A DNA stretch of 64,000 nucleotides, from contig NW_027192218.1 in NCBI RefSeq assembly GCF_041956535.1, positions 263,728-327,727 of the forward strand, written 5' to 3'. The position numbers and the translations under genes are program-made. The notes under the pieces are model-generated. The model made no database searches. It worked only from the letters and a program-made list of their open reading frames with translations, and was not told the origin of the DNA. Position 1 is the stretch's first letter, and each line of letters starts with the position of its first letter. Source of the stretch: Calcarisporiella thermophila CBS 279.70 (lineage: Eukaryota; Calcarisporiellomycota). Positions 1 to 11,692 of the stretch are shown here, piece after piece.

Positions 1-835
1 TTGTAGCGGCGTAAATGGTGAATTTTTTAAGACACACATATCTTTAAATAGTTGCTAATTGTATATCAACATATCTCTTAGTCCCCCATGCCTAGCTAAT
101 CGATATATATAGGATGGTATATTCTACGCTTAGCTATTTCCATACGCATGCCAGAGCTATTACATGGAATAAATTATCTATAATTTGGGAATATAAAAGC
201 AACATACACATCATCAGGTATTTAATAGAAAATCAGATTTCTAAAAGACCAAATTCAACAAGAGATTATAGAAAGGCACTGCGTACTTTGTGCCCCTTAT
301 CAAATAAAGCCAAAACTAGCTGCAATATGCCGAAGTTCCCATTAAAAAACCCGAACCAGGCTTTTATGATGCCATTTTAGGGATTTAGAAGCAATAAAGA
401 GGGTCCTTTGTAATAATACGGGGAGTATTTAATGCGAAGCACACCTATAGAAATATCGCTCAACTTGTGCTTGATCCATAATCCTTTTTTATCATCAGAG
501 CGGAAAGCCATTTTTTTTAAAAATAAAAAGAGGTTAACAGAATAGCCCTATAATTAGACGTTTATATGGCCATTGCTCGCTCCTGAAAATAAACTCTGAA
601 TCATACTGAATGCTTACATCCAGAGCGTAGGACTTCTAATAAATCATTCCAATGTGAAAAAAGGTGAGGCATTGTGCAGTATTACTGATACGTGGGAAAG
701 GGGGTATACAAAGAGTGTATGTACATTAAAGGCGATCAAGATAAATGAAAGAAACAACTAAAGTACAAAAGGATCAAATATCAAAGCGAATATATATGAG
801 AGGCTTAATAGGAGGTAGGCCAAGTTTGTATAATG
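1..835. other. AT-rich stretch, no gene recognised
   Basis: Only short open frames of unremarkable composition are present, for example one at 114-380. None shows a domain, signal peptide or convincing splice sites. I see no repeat array or RNA gene. Confidence 0.5.
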
Positions 836-1183
836 TTAAGGGTAAGGTGTGCTGGTATGTCGTCTCACACGCAAATTCCAACAATTATGGCATATTGCAA
901 ATGTTCTCAGCATTCTTCCGTGCCGCATGCACACATCGCGTTTACACCATTGACAATGAAGTAGATGAGCATCCTTGCAATAAAGATAGGCATGTCCAGT
1001 ACAGTTAGCGCATCGGCCAGTGGCACGGTTGCTACAGTCCTGTTCATGACACAGTCTATGGATAGAAGAATGGATAATTAGAGGACTAGCTTCCATCATG
1101 TTCAAGTATTCTCGATTTACCTCTGGCCCATAGCGATGTTTTTCCTGTGATGTGAGGTATACCAATGTAAAAGTGGACTCCAA
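836..1183 (-). CDS. Small Cys/His-rich, probably zinc-binding protein, unknown function
   Basis: This is an intronless 115-residue frame. Its C-terminal two thirds carry regularly spaced Cys/His pairs: RLCHEQDC, RCANC, YLYC, HCQWC, VCMRH and ICHNC. That spacing is what a cross-braced zinc finger of B-box, RING or FYVE type would give, with enough ligands for two or three zinc ions. The first about 45 residues have no recognisable domain and no signal peptide. I cannot assign a family. The frame stands alone in AT-rich, gene-poor DNA, so it could also be the surviving exon of a larger or decayed gene. The patterned cysteines argue against chance. Confidence 0.5.
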   Translation of the reverse strand: MESTFTLVYLTSQEKHRYGPEVNREYLNMMEASPLIIHSSIHRLCHEQDCSNRATGRCANCTGHAYLYCKDAHLLHCQWCKRDVCMRHGRMLRTFAICHNCWNLRVRRHTSTPYP

Positions 1184-3068
1184 GAAATGAGCTAATTCGA
1201 AACAAAAGGGTAGCGAATGTTAAGGTTTATATCACAGGCAATAGGGGATTGTTCATGCTCTAGCTTTAGGCTGACGACTTATATACTACGCTAGCTTCTT
1301 TTACGATACTCTCTTCCGCTCTGAATTTTGCCGCAACTCTCAACTCTTTCTCCCCACAGGAAAAATAACAACCAACTGAAAAGGATCAACCTCCGGCAAG
1401 GAAAAAAAAGCTTTTTCTATATTTGAACGTCGTACGTCATCTCCGCCTTGTTTTTCCATTCTTAAAGTGGAACAAAAATGCACTGCGTTAACATACTATG
1501 CGACTGTGAATGTGGGATCCCAGCTCATTTCTCGGAATTAGCAGAAAATATCGCATAGCCCCCTCGGGAGATATACGCTGAGCCCTCCTCTTCGCCTTCA
1601 TATGCTCATGCAAAGGAAGCGTTAGTAGCAGCCAGCATATGCATCCGCTTAACTATGTACGGTAAGAAAATTAGCTAGTAGCTGAATAAAGAAATCCCGA
1701 TTCCTCTAGCCAAGCAAAAACTCTGTTTCAAGAGTGCGCATCTGCGTAGTCTCCATCTCTGCAGCGGCTATTTCATTAGAGCCGCTGCAGGTCCGAGAAG
1801 CTATAGAGTGGGGAAGAAAAGAAAACGAAACTAATTTGTAATTTTAGAAAGCAAAATATAGGAGATAACACCTGTCTACGTAAAATAGTATAGTTCAGGG
1901 GTTTTAAAACAATCCAGATGCGCGTATTAGGAAATGAAGATTCAGGTAATTCCTATTTAGCGATGGAAAGAAACTTTGTCTAAATCAATCGCTATGCGAG
2001 AAAAATGGTTTAGATTTATTTCAATTGCAATGTCCCATTCCCTGCCAACGCCTGCAAGATACCTTCTCTGTTTTTCAAGATGAAGCTGGCTCTTCATATT
2101 ACTCTTTATAAAGCTTCGATATAGTAGTGTAACATTGGTTTCGGAGCAAATTTGCTAAATCGGAGCATCAGCATCAAAGAGTAGATTGAACAGGGGCCAT
2201 TGTCCCAATCATACATAAAATATTGCATGCAGTGGCTTTGCCTTTTTTTTCGGAATGTGGGCTAGTAGCTAGACTAAAAGCACGGTGCCTCCTGTTCGTA
2301 GGAAGAGTTGGAAAAAGAAAGGGAGAATTTGTGTCATTGATGACTAATAGAAATTAAGCAATTGTCTGCTTCTTATTTGGATTAATATCGTCCTCCTGTA
2401 ATTCGAATATACACCCGTTAGTTCATAAAATGATTTAGTCTAGAATTTGAAAGTTAACTTGTATCCATCTTGTACAGTGAAAAAAAAAAAATCTCAATGA
2501 CTGTATTTCGATGAGCACTTTTGCCCCACTACTCTAACCGAAGCATTTGAAAAGTATATCTTTGAGCATCGAAGAGTAGATGCAACTTCTGAGCTACTAC
2601 ACGGGGACTTCAAGATACTGACGGAAGAGCCAAGCGAAATGCCAAAAAATAAAGCTATTTTAAACCAAGGTTTTTTCTAATCCATATTCCTTAGAACGCG
2701 CTATATCGAATGATATTCCCAGAATGCTTGTCTAGAGCTACTGAAGTTGTGGAGCCTGTGCTTGATGAGCGCTCCAGTGAGTGCAAAAGTGCACTTAATT
2801 GGTATAAACTTTTCAAGAAATATTTTTGTATACGCTCGGCTCTCATACACTTGACTATCCTTCGACTTAGTGTATCTAACTCAATAATGGAGGCCCAATG
2901 AGAGCGTCTTGTTTCTACATAGAGACTTCCATTTAAGTCCGGGTTTTATTGAAATCTAAGCCATTTGGAATCGTCATACTGTGGCTTCTTTTTTTTTTTT
3001 TTTCCGTCCAACAAAACAACGGCTTTTTTCGGTCCAATATCATACAGTTCTCTCGAAGCACGAAAAAA
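1184..3068. other. AT-rich intergenic region with one stem-loop
   Basis: No coding sequence is convincing here; the frame at 2710-2901 has no family features. The region contains a perfect inverted repeat listed separately, and its right end is the presumed promoter of the HAP5 gene, including a long T run near 2990-3003. Confidence 0.5.
1759..1790. repeat. Perfect 11-bp inverted repeat with 10-nt loop
   Basis: CTGCAGCGGCT at 1759-1769 is followed by a 10-nt spacer and its exact reverse complement AGCCGCTGCAG at 1780-1790. The GC-rich arms stand out in AT-rich DNA. It could form a hairpin or be a dyad binding site. No open frame ends next to it. Confidence 0.7.
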
Positions 3069-4384
3069 ATGACTGATCCCCATCAACCTACTCGACACGA
3101 TCTCCCTGGCCTAGATCAGACGTCTGCCGTCGCCGTTGCAGTTGGACATCCAATTCAGCACCAGCAGCACCAACAAGTGATCCAAAACTTTTGGCAGCAA
3201 CAGATTGCTGAGATCCAACATGGTCAATTTGACTTCAAAGTTCAACAACAGCTGCCGCTTGCTAGAATTAAGAAAGTCATGAAATCCGATGAAGATGTTA
3301 AGGTAATTTAATAAAAATTTTTTTTTCTTGTGAGTTTTCTAATCAATATAATTATGTTTAGATGATTAGCGCAGAGGTATATTTATTCTGATCTGATTGC
3401 GCGTTTAAATTATCTTATTCTCCTACGTTTAATTAGGCGCCGATTTTATTTGCAAAAGGATGTGATATATTTATTACCGAACTAACACTACGCGCATGGT
3501 GAGTAGAAAAAAAATGAATTGTTTACGTCCATGAATTCTCCTAATTACCCTTCTGTTAGGATACATGCTGAAGAAAATAAGCGACGAACTTTGCAACGAA
3601 GCGATATTGCCGCTGCAATTTCTCAATCTGATATGTTCGATTTCCTAATCGATATTGTGCCCCGTGAAGAGGCTTCCCAAGGGCCTGGTACAAAGACAAA
3701 AGTGCGTGTTGTTAGGTTGATTGCTGGATTTTGAACTAATTGTGATGTGTATATATATTAGAATCCGGGTTCAGATGTCGATTATCGAGCTATGATGGGC
3801 GATCAATATGCTCATCACTATGGTTATTCTCTGCCTGGTGGTGCACATGTTGGGGTTAGTCATGACTCAGTCATCATGTAAATTATCAGTCAATTGACTT
3901 TTTTTTATTTATTTTAGGGCATTCCTGGTGACCAAAGAGGTCTCGTTGATCCGATAATGGCATACCAGCAGCAACAACAGGTTTGTCTAGCTGCTCTTTA
4001 AATATGTGCTGAATATAATTTATAATACTTAATTAATAGTTGCAGCAAATGCAATATATGCGTGCGCAAATGATGCAACAGCTTCAAGACCAAGCTGGTG
4101 GACAAACTACTAGTCGCTCGCCTGCATCTCAGCATAGCAGTCCTCAACAGCATGCTTCACCTTATTATGGGGGTCAAGCCCAAATAAATCCTCAACAGCA
4201 AGCACAGTCTCAGCAACAGCCCCATCCGCCCTCAGCCGTCGCCGGTGCACCTGGTCATCCGGATCCAAAGGAAGACCAAGACGCATACCGATCTTATGGC
4301 TATTCCCAGATTCGACCTCCACCACCAATGGGGACGAATCCACAGCAAGCTCGCCAGATTACAGACCCACGCCCTAATGTGTAG
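3069..4384 (+). CDS. HAP5: CCAAT-binding factor subunit HAP5 / NF-YC
   Basis: This is the histone-fold subunit of the CCAAT-binding complex, which pairs with HAP3/NF-YB and recruits HAP2/NF-YA. Exons are 3069-3302, 3362-3376, 3437-3498, 3560-3701, 3762-3854, 3918-3980 and 4040-4384, giving 317 residues. The conserved core runs in order: [42 protein letters not shown], then [19 protein letters not shown] and [11 protein letters not shown]. The rest is Gln/Pro-rich, usual for the family. Exon 2 is only 15 nt and encodes exactly MISAE, which the histone fold requires. I chose ATG 3069 over an upstream in-frame ATG at 2949 because the extension is hydrophobic and unlike the family. Acceptor 4039 could shift by a few residues. 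The gene converges on AC40. Confidence 0.93.
3362..3376 (+). other. HAP5: 15-nt micro-exon of HAP5
   Basis: Five codons (MISAE) lie between two GT-AG introns, 3303-3361 and 3377-3436. Omitting it would remove a strictly conserved part of the NF-YC histone fold while keeping frame. Confidence 0.88.
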
Positions 4385-4809
4385 ATAGAATGAGTTGGCG
4401 ACATTTACTTTTACACTTTTTCTTTCTTTTTTTCTTTGCTTTTCTTGAAGCTATACAAAAATAGTGAAATACAAAGGGAAACTAAGGGAAACAAATTCTT
4501 GTGTTTGCTTATGAGTTCTTTTATTTTTTTTTCCTTAGATGTATTCTGTAAATTTTATTCTCTCTTCGTTTTCAATTTGTTTGCACCTTTCTCTATTTTT
4601 TCACTTTAGAGATTTTCATTTAATTCCTTCTGTAATTTTCTTCTATTTTTATTACTATTTTTTTTTTTTTCGGATAGGATGTTTTTCTTCAGAGTCTGTT
4701 CAGTTATTCAGTTAAAAAAAATATTAAGGGTCTCCTTTATGAACTAAAATTTATTTGGATAAAAATCAATCAGAGTGAATTGCTTCTACTTCTATTGCCA
4801 ATGTAATTT
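4385..4809. other. Convergent intergenic spacer with T-rich 3' ends
   Basis: This lies between the stop codons of HAP5 and AC40. Long T runs (around 4420-4440 and 4661-4670) and no open frame of note fit 3' untranslated and polyadenylation sequence of both genes. Confidence 0.5.
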
Positions 4810-6320
4810 TCATGCCGATTTACTCTTCAATTCCTGGATTGCCTGCTGCACACGGCGACACTTTTCCATCAGCACCTGGACACTTTGTCGGAACAAGTCT
4901 GCTGGAGGTATGATACCGGTCGACTCGATATTAAATATGAAATGATCTCGCACACGCGTAAGCTTCACCAGCCCCTCAAACTCTTTGTGCCGCAATACCT
5001 CTCTGCTTACTGTGTCTTTGCGCGGATTGACAACTTTAGCAGTGCGGACACCATTCTCCATGACTACTTCAACTACTCCTTCCGGGAAACAGCGAGCAAA
5101 CTTGTCCGCAAGGTCACCAGTTATCGGACGTTTGATGATAATTTCAGGGAGGAGTCGATATGAGGCGGTGGCTAGAGAACATGGGGTAAAATGAGTATTG
5201 AAATCATTTTTCCAGACCGCAAACATCATTTAAACTATTACCAACTGGTGACCATTTTGCATGCTCTCTCCCGAGTCCTTTCTCGCAGTGGAGAACCATG
5301 TCGATTTCCTAGTATAGTATTACACATGAACCTTAGAGAAAGTACTAATGTATATCAAAACAGCAGGACATACTTGGCCAGGTCGTAACTTGGCAATAAG
5401 AATGTCGTCCATCACCGGGCCAATGGGGGATGCTTTAAACTTTGTCTCCTGGTCGCCCTTGGCCTCCCAAGTCAAATGCTTTGAGAGAACTAGAAGTCAA
5501 GAAAGGGAATAGAGGTTGAAATAAAACTTTTCTGTTCAGGAATATGCCAAAATTACCATTAGAGTTGATATATTTTTTTGCGGGATCTTCCTCGTTTGCA
5601 TCTGCTTTTGGATTACGCTGGCATTTAATACTAAGCTTAAAGACAATTGTATTGAGGTCGGTAGGTGGTTCATCGGCTAGAACGCAATGTTAGCATTAAC
5701 TCGTTCGAGCATTAGAAGAAGAGCGAAATTTACGTGTCTTAAATTCGAATTCTGAGGGATCTGCTTTAATAGGAATGAGGCCCAGACGATGGGAGAGCAC
5801 CTCATCCTGTATAACCGATGTGTTATTGAGAACGTAAACATGTTCAATGGCCATTGTGGGAACCTAAAAGGAGGTAAAGTGATTATAATAAAAAAAAACT
5901 AGTGTATCGAAAATGCGTAATCTCAAAGTACCTCTGCTATTAATATCCGTCGAAATGCATTTGCTATGGAGGCATCAATACCTATGAGGTCAAATTCCAT
6001 CTCAGTTTCGGTGAGGCGGTTTACTGTTACTCTGAATTTCTGTTCGTGAAAAAGCACGTTAACAACAGGATGGGTAGATCTTAGAAAGCATTGTTTTGTA
6101 AAGTACATTTTTAAACTTTTCAAAATTCCAGCTGTCATCGTAGCCAGGATAGTGGTGGGGGAAATCGCTTGAGGAGACCTAGTAAAATGGTGATAAGTTA
6201 AAGTACATGCAGTTAGATCAAAAAGTTGTAGGAATTGCTTACACTGCTAACATGATCTTTCTCAATGAGAATTCTGTTACGGAGTGTCTCTAAGCGCTCA
6301 TTGATGGGTTCATGTGGCAT
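4810..6320 (-). CDS. RPC40: RNA polymerase I and III common subunit AC40
   Basis: This is the alpha-like subunit shared by RNA polymerases I and III; it pairs with AC19 in the assembly platform. Eight exons, in transcript order 6320-6243, 6178-6107, 6039-5932, 5863-5734, 5676-5557, 5489-5374, 5308-5242 and 5171-4810, give 350 residues, close to yeast AC40 (335). Conserved blocks include [82 protein letters not shown] and HFIFN. All junctions preserve frame. The start [10 protein letters not shown] begins the first conserved helix region. It is divergent from the Zn2Cys6-PAS gene with 193 bp between start codons, so the two probably share a promoter region. Confidence 0.94.
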
Positions 6321-6513
6321 TTTTGCCGGGATCTAAGATATGGGAGAGGGAGGCAATATGTAAAGCGAGGATATTAAAGGGACTGCTTGTTAAACTGTTT
6401 ATTGTCTACGTGACCGCTTGGGGCACAGCTTTCGGTGCCTATCTATGGAAGGCAATTTTGCGATAAAAGTGTGATAAGCTAGATTTCCAATCGAACATCT
6501 CCATGCAATAATC

Positions 6514-8193
6514 ATGGATGAATCATCCCAGAGTCCTCCTTCTGCTTCTAATGGCACTCCAGCCAGTACAACAAGCTCACAGCTAAATTCAACTAATAAT
6601 GTCCATCAAGATGAATTAACTAGTGGTGGCGATTCAGTCCAAGGGAAGAAAAAATCTGGGGCACCCAAGCGGAGAAAAGTGACGCATGGTAAGTCTTAGA
6701 ATGCTTTGCAAACACTCGAATTTTGGAGTAATCAAAGCCGATGGTGAGAACGTGTTTTGATGCATACTCTTTCATTTATCATTAGCATGCGTTTATTGTC
6801 GGAGATCGCACATGACCTGCGATGATGGTAGATATACTACACACTCATTTACGCATTCGGTGTTTTTAATTTGATTTTAATATGATAAATCATTTCTAAA
6901 GGTAGACCATGTCAACGGTGCATTAAACGTGGAATCGAGCATATGTGTCACGATGAGCCTAAAACATCGCAAGGAGCACAAAACGCAAGAGCTCAAGCGG
7001 CTGCTACCTCTATTCAAGGTACTTAAGTTATTTTGCATTCTGATGCCAATCTATTCTCAAAGCATCTATTTGACAACCAGGTCTCAGGAATCAGACGACC
7101 AATGTCACCAGCTTGCCTATGCAGATCTTCAGTCCGATACCGTCAGCCTTGCCGACTACCCCTCTTACCTTCGCTAGCGAACATATGGGAAATGAATTTA
7201 GTGTAATCAGGTAAGAATCCTTTGTAATTGGAGCTATTTTATCGTATTTTTCAAGTAACACTTTGAACTATTAGTGATTTTCTCGAGGGCCTCGAAGAAA
7301 ACCAAAGCAAGATAGCCAAAGAGGGAACGCCTATCAACACTACAGAAAAGTTCTTCCTCACTGCTGCCGATCCATCAGATGGGACATCAGAGGATCGCCT
7401 GCGAGAGGTTATCAATGCCAAATATGAAGCAGGTTTGTTGAAGCCCTATAACTACGTGAATGGCTATGCGCGGTTACAAAAATATATGGAGGGACAGTAC
7501 GTAGCTTATGTTTATTACCGTGAAATCATTCTCTGAAAATATTTGTTATGTTTCCCGAACTTTCAGCATGGGTACAATAAGCCGTCAGCGTATTTTGAAA
7601 GCAATGAGCACTTTTCGACCGGCATTTCGTGCGGTTGCACAATCGCTAACGGATTTGGACTTAATTTTAGTGGAAGAAGCGTTTGAGCGACTTTTACTGG
7701 TATACCCAATGCTCTTATCTTAACCGAAATTATTGAATTTAATAGTAACATTTGAATTGCAGGACTATGATCGAGTATTTAGCTCAATGGGCATCCCCGC
7801 TTGTTTATGGCGCAGAACAGGCGAGATATACAAGGGAAACAAAGAGTTTGCATCACTAGTAAATATACCGATCGAGATGTTGCGAGAGGGACGGCTGTGT
7901 ATATATGAATTAATGGCGGAGGAGTCTGCAGTCAATTATTGGGAGGTAAAGCTCTAGATATAATATAAGTTCTTTCCGATGGGGCCGAAATTAACTGCCT
8001 TTGCATTTAGAAATATGGCAACATTGCATTTGATGCGGGACAAAAGGCAGTGCTCACGTCATGTCTACTTAAAAGCCCCGACTCTGACAATACTAACGTG
8101 ATATCGTGTTGTTTTTCGTTTACAATACGGCGCGATAAATATAACATACCGACCGCAATTGTGGGCAACTTTCTCCCAGTTCAACTTCCGTGA
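6514..8193 (+). CDS. Zn2Cys6-PAS transcription factor, ERT1/AcuK type
   Basis: This is a DNA-binding activator of the family that includes yeast Ert1 and Aspergillus AcuK/AcuM, known to control gluconeogenesis and non-fermentable carbon genes. Exons 6514-6688, 6786-6827, 6902-7018, 7081-7210, 7275-7496, 7567-7699, 7763-7945 and 8011-8193 encode 394 residues. A basic KRRKVTH run precedes the zinc cluster with spacing C-x2-C-x6-C-x5-C-x2-C-x8-C. The middle holds the family block TFRPAFRAVAQSLTDLDL, followed by the PAS-like segment with SMGIPACLWRRTGEIYKGN. The end, IVGNFLPVQLP, matches the usual family terminus. The exon 5 donor is GTACGT, chosen because it alone keeps frame. Which family member this is cannot be settled from sequence alone. 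Confidence 0.9.
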
Positions 8194-9134
8194 TTTCCGC
8201 TATTCTTTATTTATCGATGCGAGTTGTCGTGATTATTCTTTATTTACTATGGTTTTTCTCTATTGCCTAGTATATCTAGTTGCTTTTTTTTATGAATTGT
8301 AAACTTCAGTTAATTGTGAGAGTATGTGTGTCTTGTTCCTATTATCTATTTCGCTAAACCTTCGAATGATAATAATGAGAAAAGCCCTGGCAGCTAAACT
8401 GCGAGTTAAAAATGCATTGAATTCTCAAAGACGGTCACCGAGTCTTCCACGGCCTTGGTTGTCGCACAAACTTCTTGGCTAGAGAGTACGAAACAAATAA
8501 GCCGTATCGTAATAAGCGTCTACAACTATTTAGGCAAAGCCAAAGAGGAGTTGAGTTGAAGCCAGGCTATAAATGAAGTGCTTGATAATGAGGCGGAGAA
8601 ACTGATCACAAATTTGTCACAAAATCTCGGCATTATTTTTAGCATTGGTAAAAGCGCGGCTGATTACCTCTCCATTCCACTAGTGTAGAAGATCTCCTAT
8701 GTACATCTCGGATAAAAGAGCTCAAAGCTTCCTGCAAAATAAGGAGACCACGGTGAACGTGACCAGGCTTACTTTTGATACATGGATTCCCAAGTTACCT
8801 TAAGGTAAGAAGGAGGTGGGTGGAGTAGAACTTGATCTCCTGTGATGCACTCGTGCCATTGAACTTGGGAAAATAGAGTTAAAATTGCGGTCCCGAACTA
8901 ATAAGCAGTTACACTTCGCGCAAACGTTCATCCATATATTCTCTCGTATGCTATTCTACTTCCCTTCTCTCTTTCCTTTCTTCCTCTATTTCCGTTCTAC
9001 ACTTACCTTTCTTTATCTATATAGCCTTTTTTTCCGTTAATTGCATTTTACGGCATTATCCACCCCCTACCCTCCTTTAAGCTTTTTCTCCTTCTCCCGA
9101 ACCTTTCGACTTTCCGCTTGCACTGGCGATAACC
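8194..9134. other. Intergenic region with a decayed coding-like tract and CDA promoter
   Basis: The left part holds only AT-rich sequence; 8425-8688 is described separately. The right end is pyrimidine-rich and contains a TATA-like TATATAG at about 9018-9024, some 110 bp before the chitin deacetylase start. Confidence 0.45.
8425..8688 (+). pseudogene. Possible relic of a small helical protein
   Basis: One frame reads as an amphipathic, helix-rich protein-like segment of about 88 codons (for example VYNYLGKAKEEL and NEAEKLITNLSQNLG). It has stop codons at 8557 and 8686 and no clear start. It could be a decayed secreted protein or a chance open stretch. Confidence 0.2.
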
Positions 9135-10413
9135 ATGCTAAAGCAACTCTCCTTCGCCACTCTCGTAGCTCACCTTGCGCTTTCTGCTCTCGCCCAAATA
9201 CAGCTCCCACCAGGCTCGGGGACACCTCCGCCGGTGCGCGAGTGGGTTCAAGCCATCGACATGACCAAAATCCCTGCGGCTCCTATCCAGCCCCCAATTG
9301 ATCAAAACCGTCAATGCGAAAAAGCCAAGGGATTCTGCAACTGGTCATGCGATAATTGTATCAACAAGCAAACGGATTTTGATTCTTGCCCTAAGGGGAC
9401 ATGGGCTGTCACATTTGATGATGGGCCAACCCAGTTCACCCCGCCTCTGCTTGATTTCCTTGCAAAGCAGAAGATCAAGGCCACGTTCTTTGTGATGGGC
9501 CAGAATGTACGCGATCATGGGCCCTTTTTGAAACGAGCTTTCCAGGAGGGCCATGAAATCGCAAGCCATACCTGGTCCCATTCCGCTCTGACCTCTCTAA
9601 CCAACGAGCAGATTGTTGCTGAAATGAAATGGACCGAAATTGCAATTGAGCAGGTCATTGGTGTCAAACCTAAGTATATGCGTAAGTAGTAACCGAGGCT
9701 TCAGCTTATCACGCTGTATAGTATATTTATCACAAGGAGTTTAATTTTCTAGGCCCTCCATATGGTGATATTGACGATCGTGTGCGTGGCATATTGACAA
9801 GCATGGGATACAAGGCCGTTATTTGGAACCATGATAGGTGAAGATAGGTCTTGAGCTAGTATCACAAGTTTAAACTAATATCGGTTAAAATAGTAATGAC
9901 TGGAGGATTAAAGAGGGCCAGAGTACACCTGCTGCAGTTGATGGCAACTTTACTCAGTGGATTAAGGAGGCGGCCACCGCGCAAGTTGGAGGATTAAGTT
10001 TGGAACACGATCATGCCGAGATCACTGTGCAATTGGCAATCAAGAACCTGCCGTTGCTTGCCAAGGCGTACAAGCTTATCCCGCTTTCTCAATGCGTTGG
10101 TGATGCCAATGTTTATCAGGCCGGCCCTGTTGTTAATAATACTAGCAGCGTGGTTCCATTGCCCAGTTCAGCAACCGCCCCAAGCATGCCTTCGATGGTT
10201 GCTGCTCCGGCTGTGAACAGTTCTGCTCCTGCAGTAGTCTCCATGGCAGTTCCAGTTTCGCAACTACTTCCTCCTGATGCCAAGAATCTGAACCCATCAG
10301 GCTCTCAAACGGGAAATGCCGCTCAATCGACACCGGCGAAAAGTTCCGCTTCAAAAACGATGAATTTAGGTGCAGCAATGGGTGCTATTTTGTTGGCACT
10401 TACGATGCTATGA
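9135..10413 (+). CDS. CDA: GPI-type chitin deacetylase (carbohydrate esterase 4)
   Basis: It removes acetyl groups from chitin to give chitosan in the cell wall. Exons 9135-9681, 9753-9837 and 9894-10413 encode 383 residues. A signal peptide ends near ALSALA (about residue 20). A NodB-type domain follows, with TFDDGP (metal-binding Asp and catalytic base), SHTWSH (metal-binding His pair), RPPYGDIDDR, HDSNDW and LEHDHAE. Cysteines before the domain are typical of fungal enzymes. After the catalytic domain comes a Ser/Pro/Ala/Val-rich linker and a hydrophobic tail ending in ALTML, consistent with a GPI-anchor signal. The 3' end converges on the short-chain dehydrogenase 240 bp away. Confidence 0.93.
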
Positions 10414-10653
10414 AGATACCCTGTAGCAGCGTTTCTAGATAATACCATTTTTAATTAAAATTGTGTTCGCTAATTTATATCCTCTACCAGGTTTCGAAGA
10501 CAATTTTGTTTTATTTTTTCCGAATTCAAATACATTCGATTTTTCGAGTACACACTTTGTTTGCAATCTTATTACTACGACTGTGTTCGTGACTACCATA
10601 GGCAGCAAATTATTTATTCAATACCTTGACAGGTTACAGAGCTGCGGGCTTAA

Positions 10654-11692
10654 TTAAGCGCGATTAGGGATTTTTTCGTTAATAAGCTGTTCCGTGAAGT
10701 CCCACAGTTGCTTAGCCAGAGCATCATTCTGCGCGTCACAAGTTGGCTCACTAAGTTTTGCAATAGGAGTCTATAATCAAAAAAATAATTAGTGCTCTGC
10801 ACAACAAATTTGGTCACTATGATGAGAGCTACAAAATATCTTGCGCGATAATTTTTCTCCACTATCTGTGGGCTTGTTGCAGCATACAGTTGCGTCAGAG
10901 CTCCCTGTTCGGGGCTGATCAAAAACCATCCTGCTACTGCACTCATAATTCTCGGAATAAACCTCTGTAATTCAGTTTTCACTGCTCCCGGGTGAACGCT
11001 ATTACACCAAACGTCCTTTACACCGCGCTCCTCAAGTTGTCTGTTTAGTTCGCGCACCATCAAGATATTTGCGAGTTTTGATCGGGCATATGCGAAATGG
11101 AAATTGTAATATTTAGGGTTGCTAATGTTCTCAAGCGCTAGGCCTCCAGAAAGAAGCAATCTGTGGGCCAGCGAGGACACCACAACAATACGTGCAGGAG
11201 CGGATTTTTCAATCACAGGTAGCAGGCCTACTACCAGCATGTGATGCCCTACGTGATTTGTGGCGAATTGGCTCTCTATCCCGTCTTCAGAAAGAGTGAA
11301 AGGGGCGTACATAATGCCTGCATTAGCTATAAGGACATGGAGAGGCAGTCCACGATTTTTGAAAGCTGCGACAAAGGCGTTTACTGAGGCAAGAGACAGT
11401 AAGTCGAGTTGCATATATTCCACATTTTGGTTGCCAGTTGTAGATTTAATTTGATCGACTACGGGCTGCGTCTTTTCTTTCGAGCGGCAAGCGAGGATAC
11501 TACAAATATGGCGAAGCATGAAGCATACAAAAATGTTAATGCCAAAGGTAGATATGAATTTAAGTTGATAACTTACACATGGGCATTTTTCTTCGCCAAC
11601 TCCTGTGCACAAACTAAACCAAGCCCCGTATTTGCACCGGTAATAACAATAACGCGTCCAGTCTGATCAGGTATGTCGTCAAATGAGAACAT
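10654..11692 (-). CDS. Short-chain dehydrogenase, retinol-dehydrogenase/WWOX-like
   Basis: This is an NAD(P)-dependent classical SDR; the substrate cannot be told from sequence. Exons in transcript order 11692-11577, 11499-10833 and 10770-10654 encode 299 residues. The cofactor motif is TGANTGLG near residue 19. NAGIM forms the stabilising turn, VVVSSLAHR carries the catalytic Ser and YARSK the catalytic Tyr/Lys. The C-terminal block GALTQLYAATSPQIVEKNY is typical of the retinol-dehydrogenase-like branch, as is the final exon with LAKQLWDFTEQLI. The last intron was placed because reading through it breaks the conserved C-terminus. No signal peptide is seen. Confidence 0.9.
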
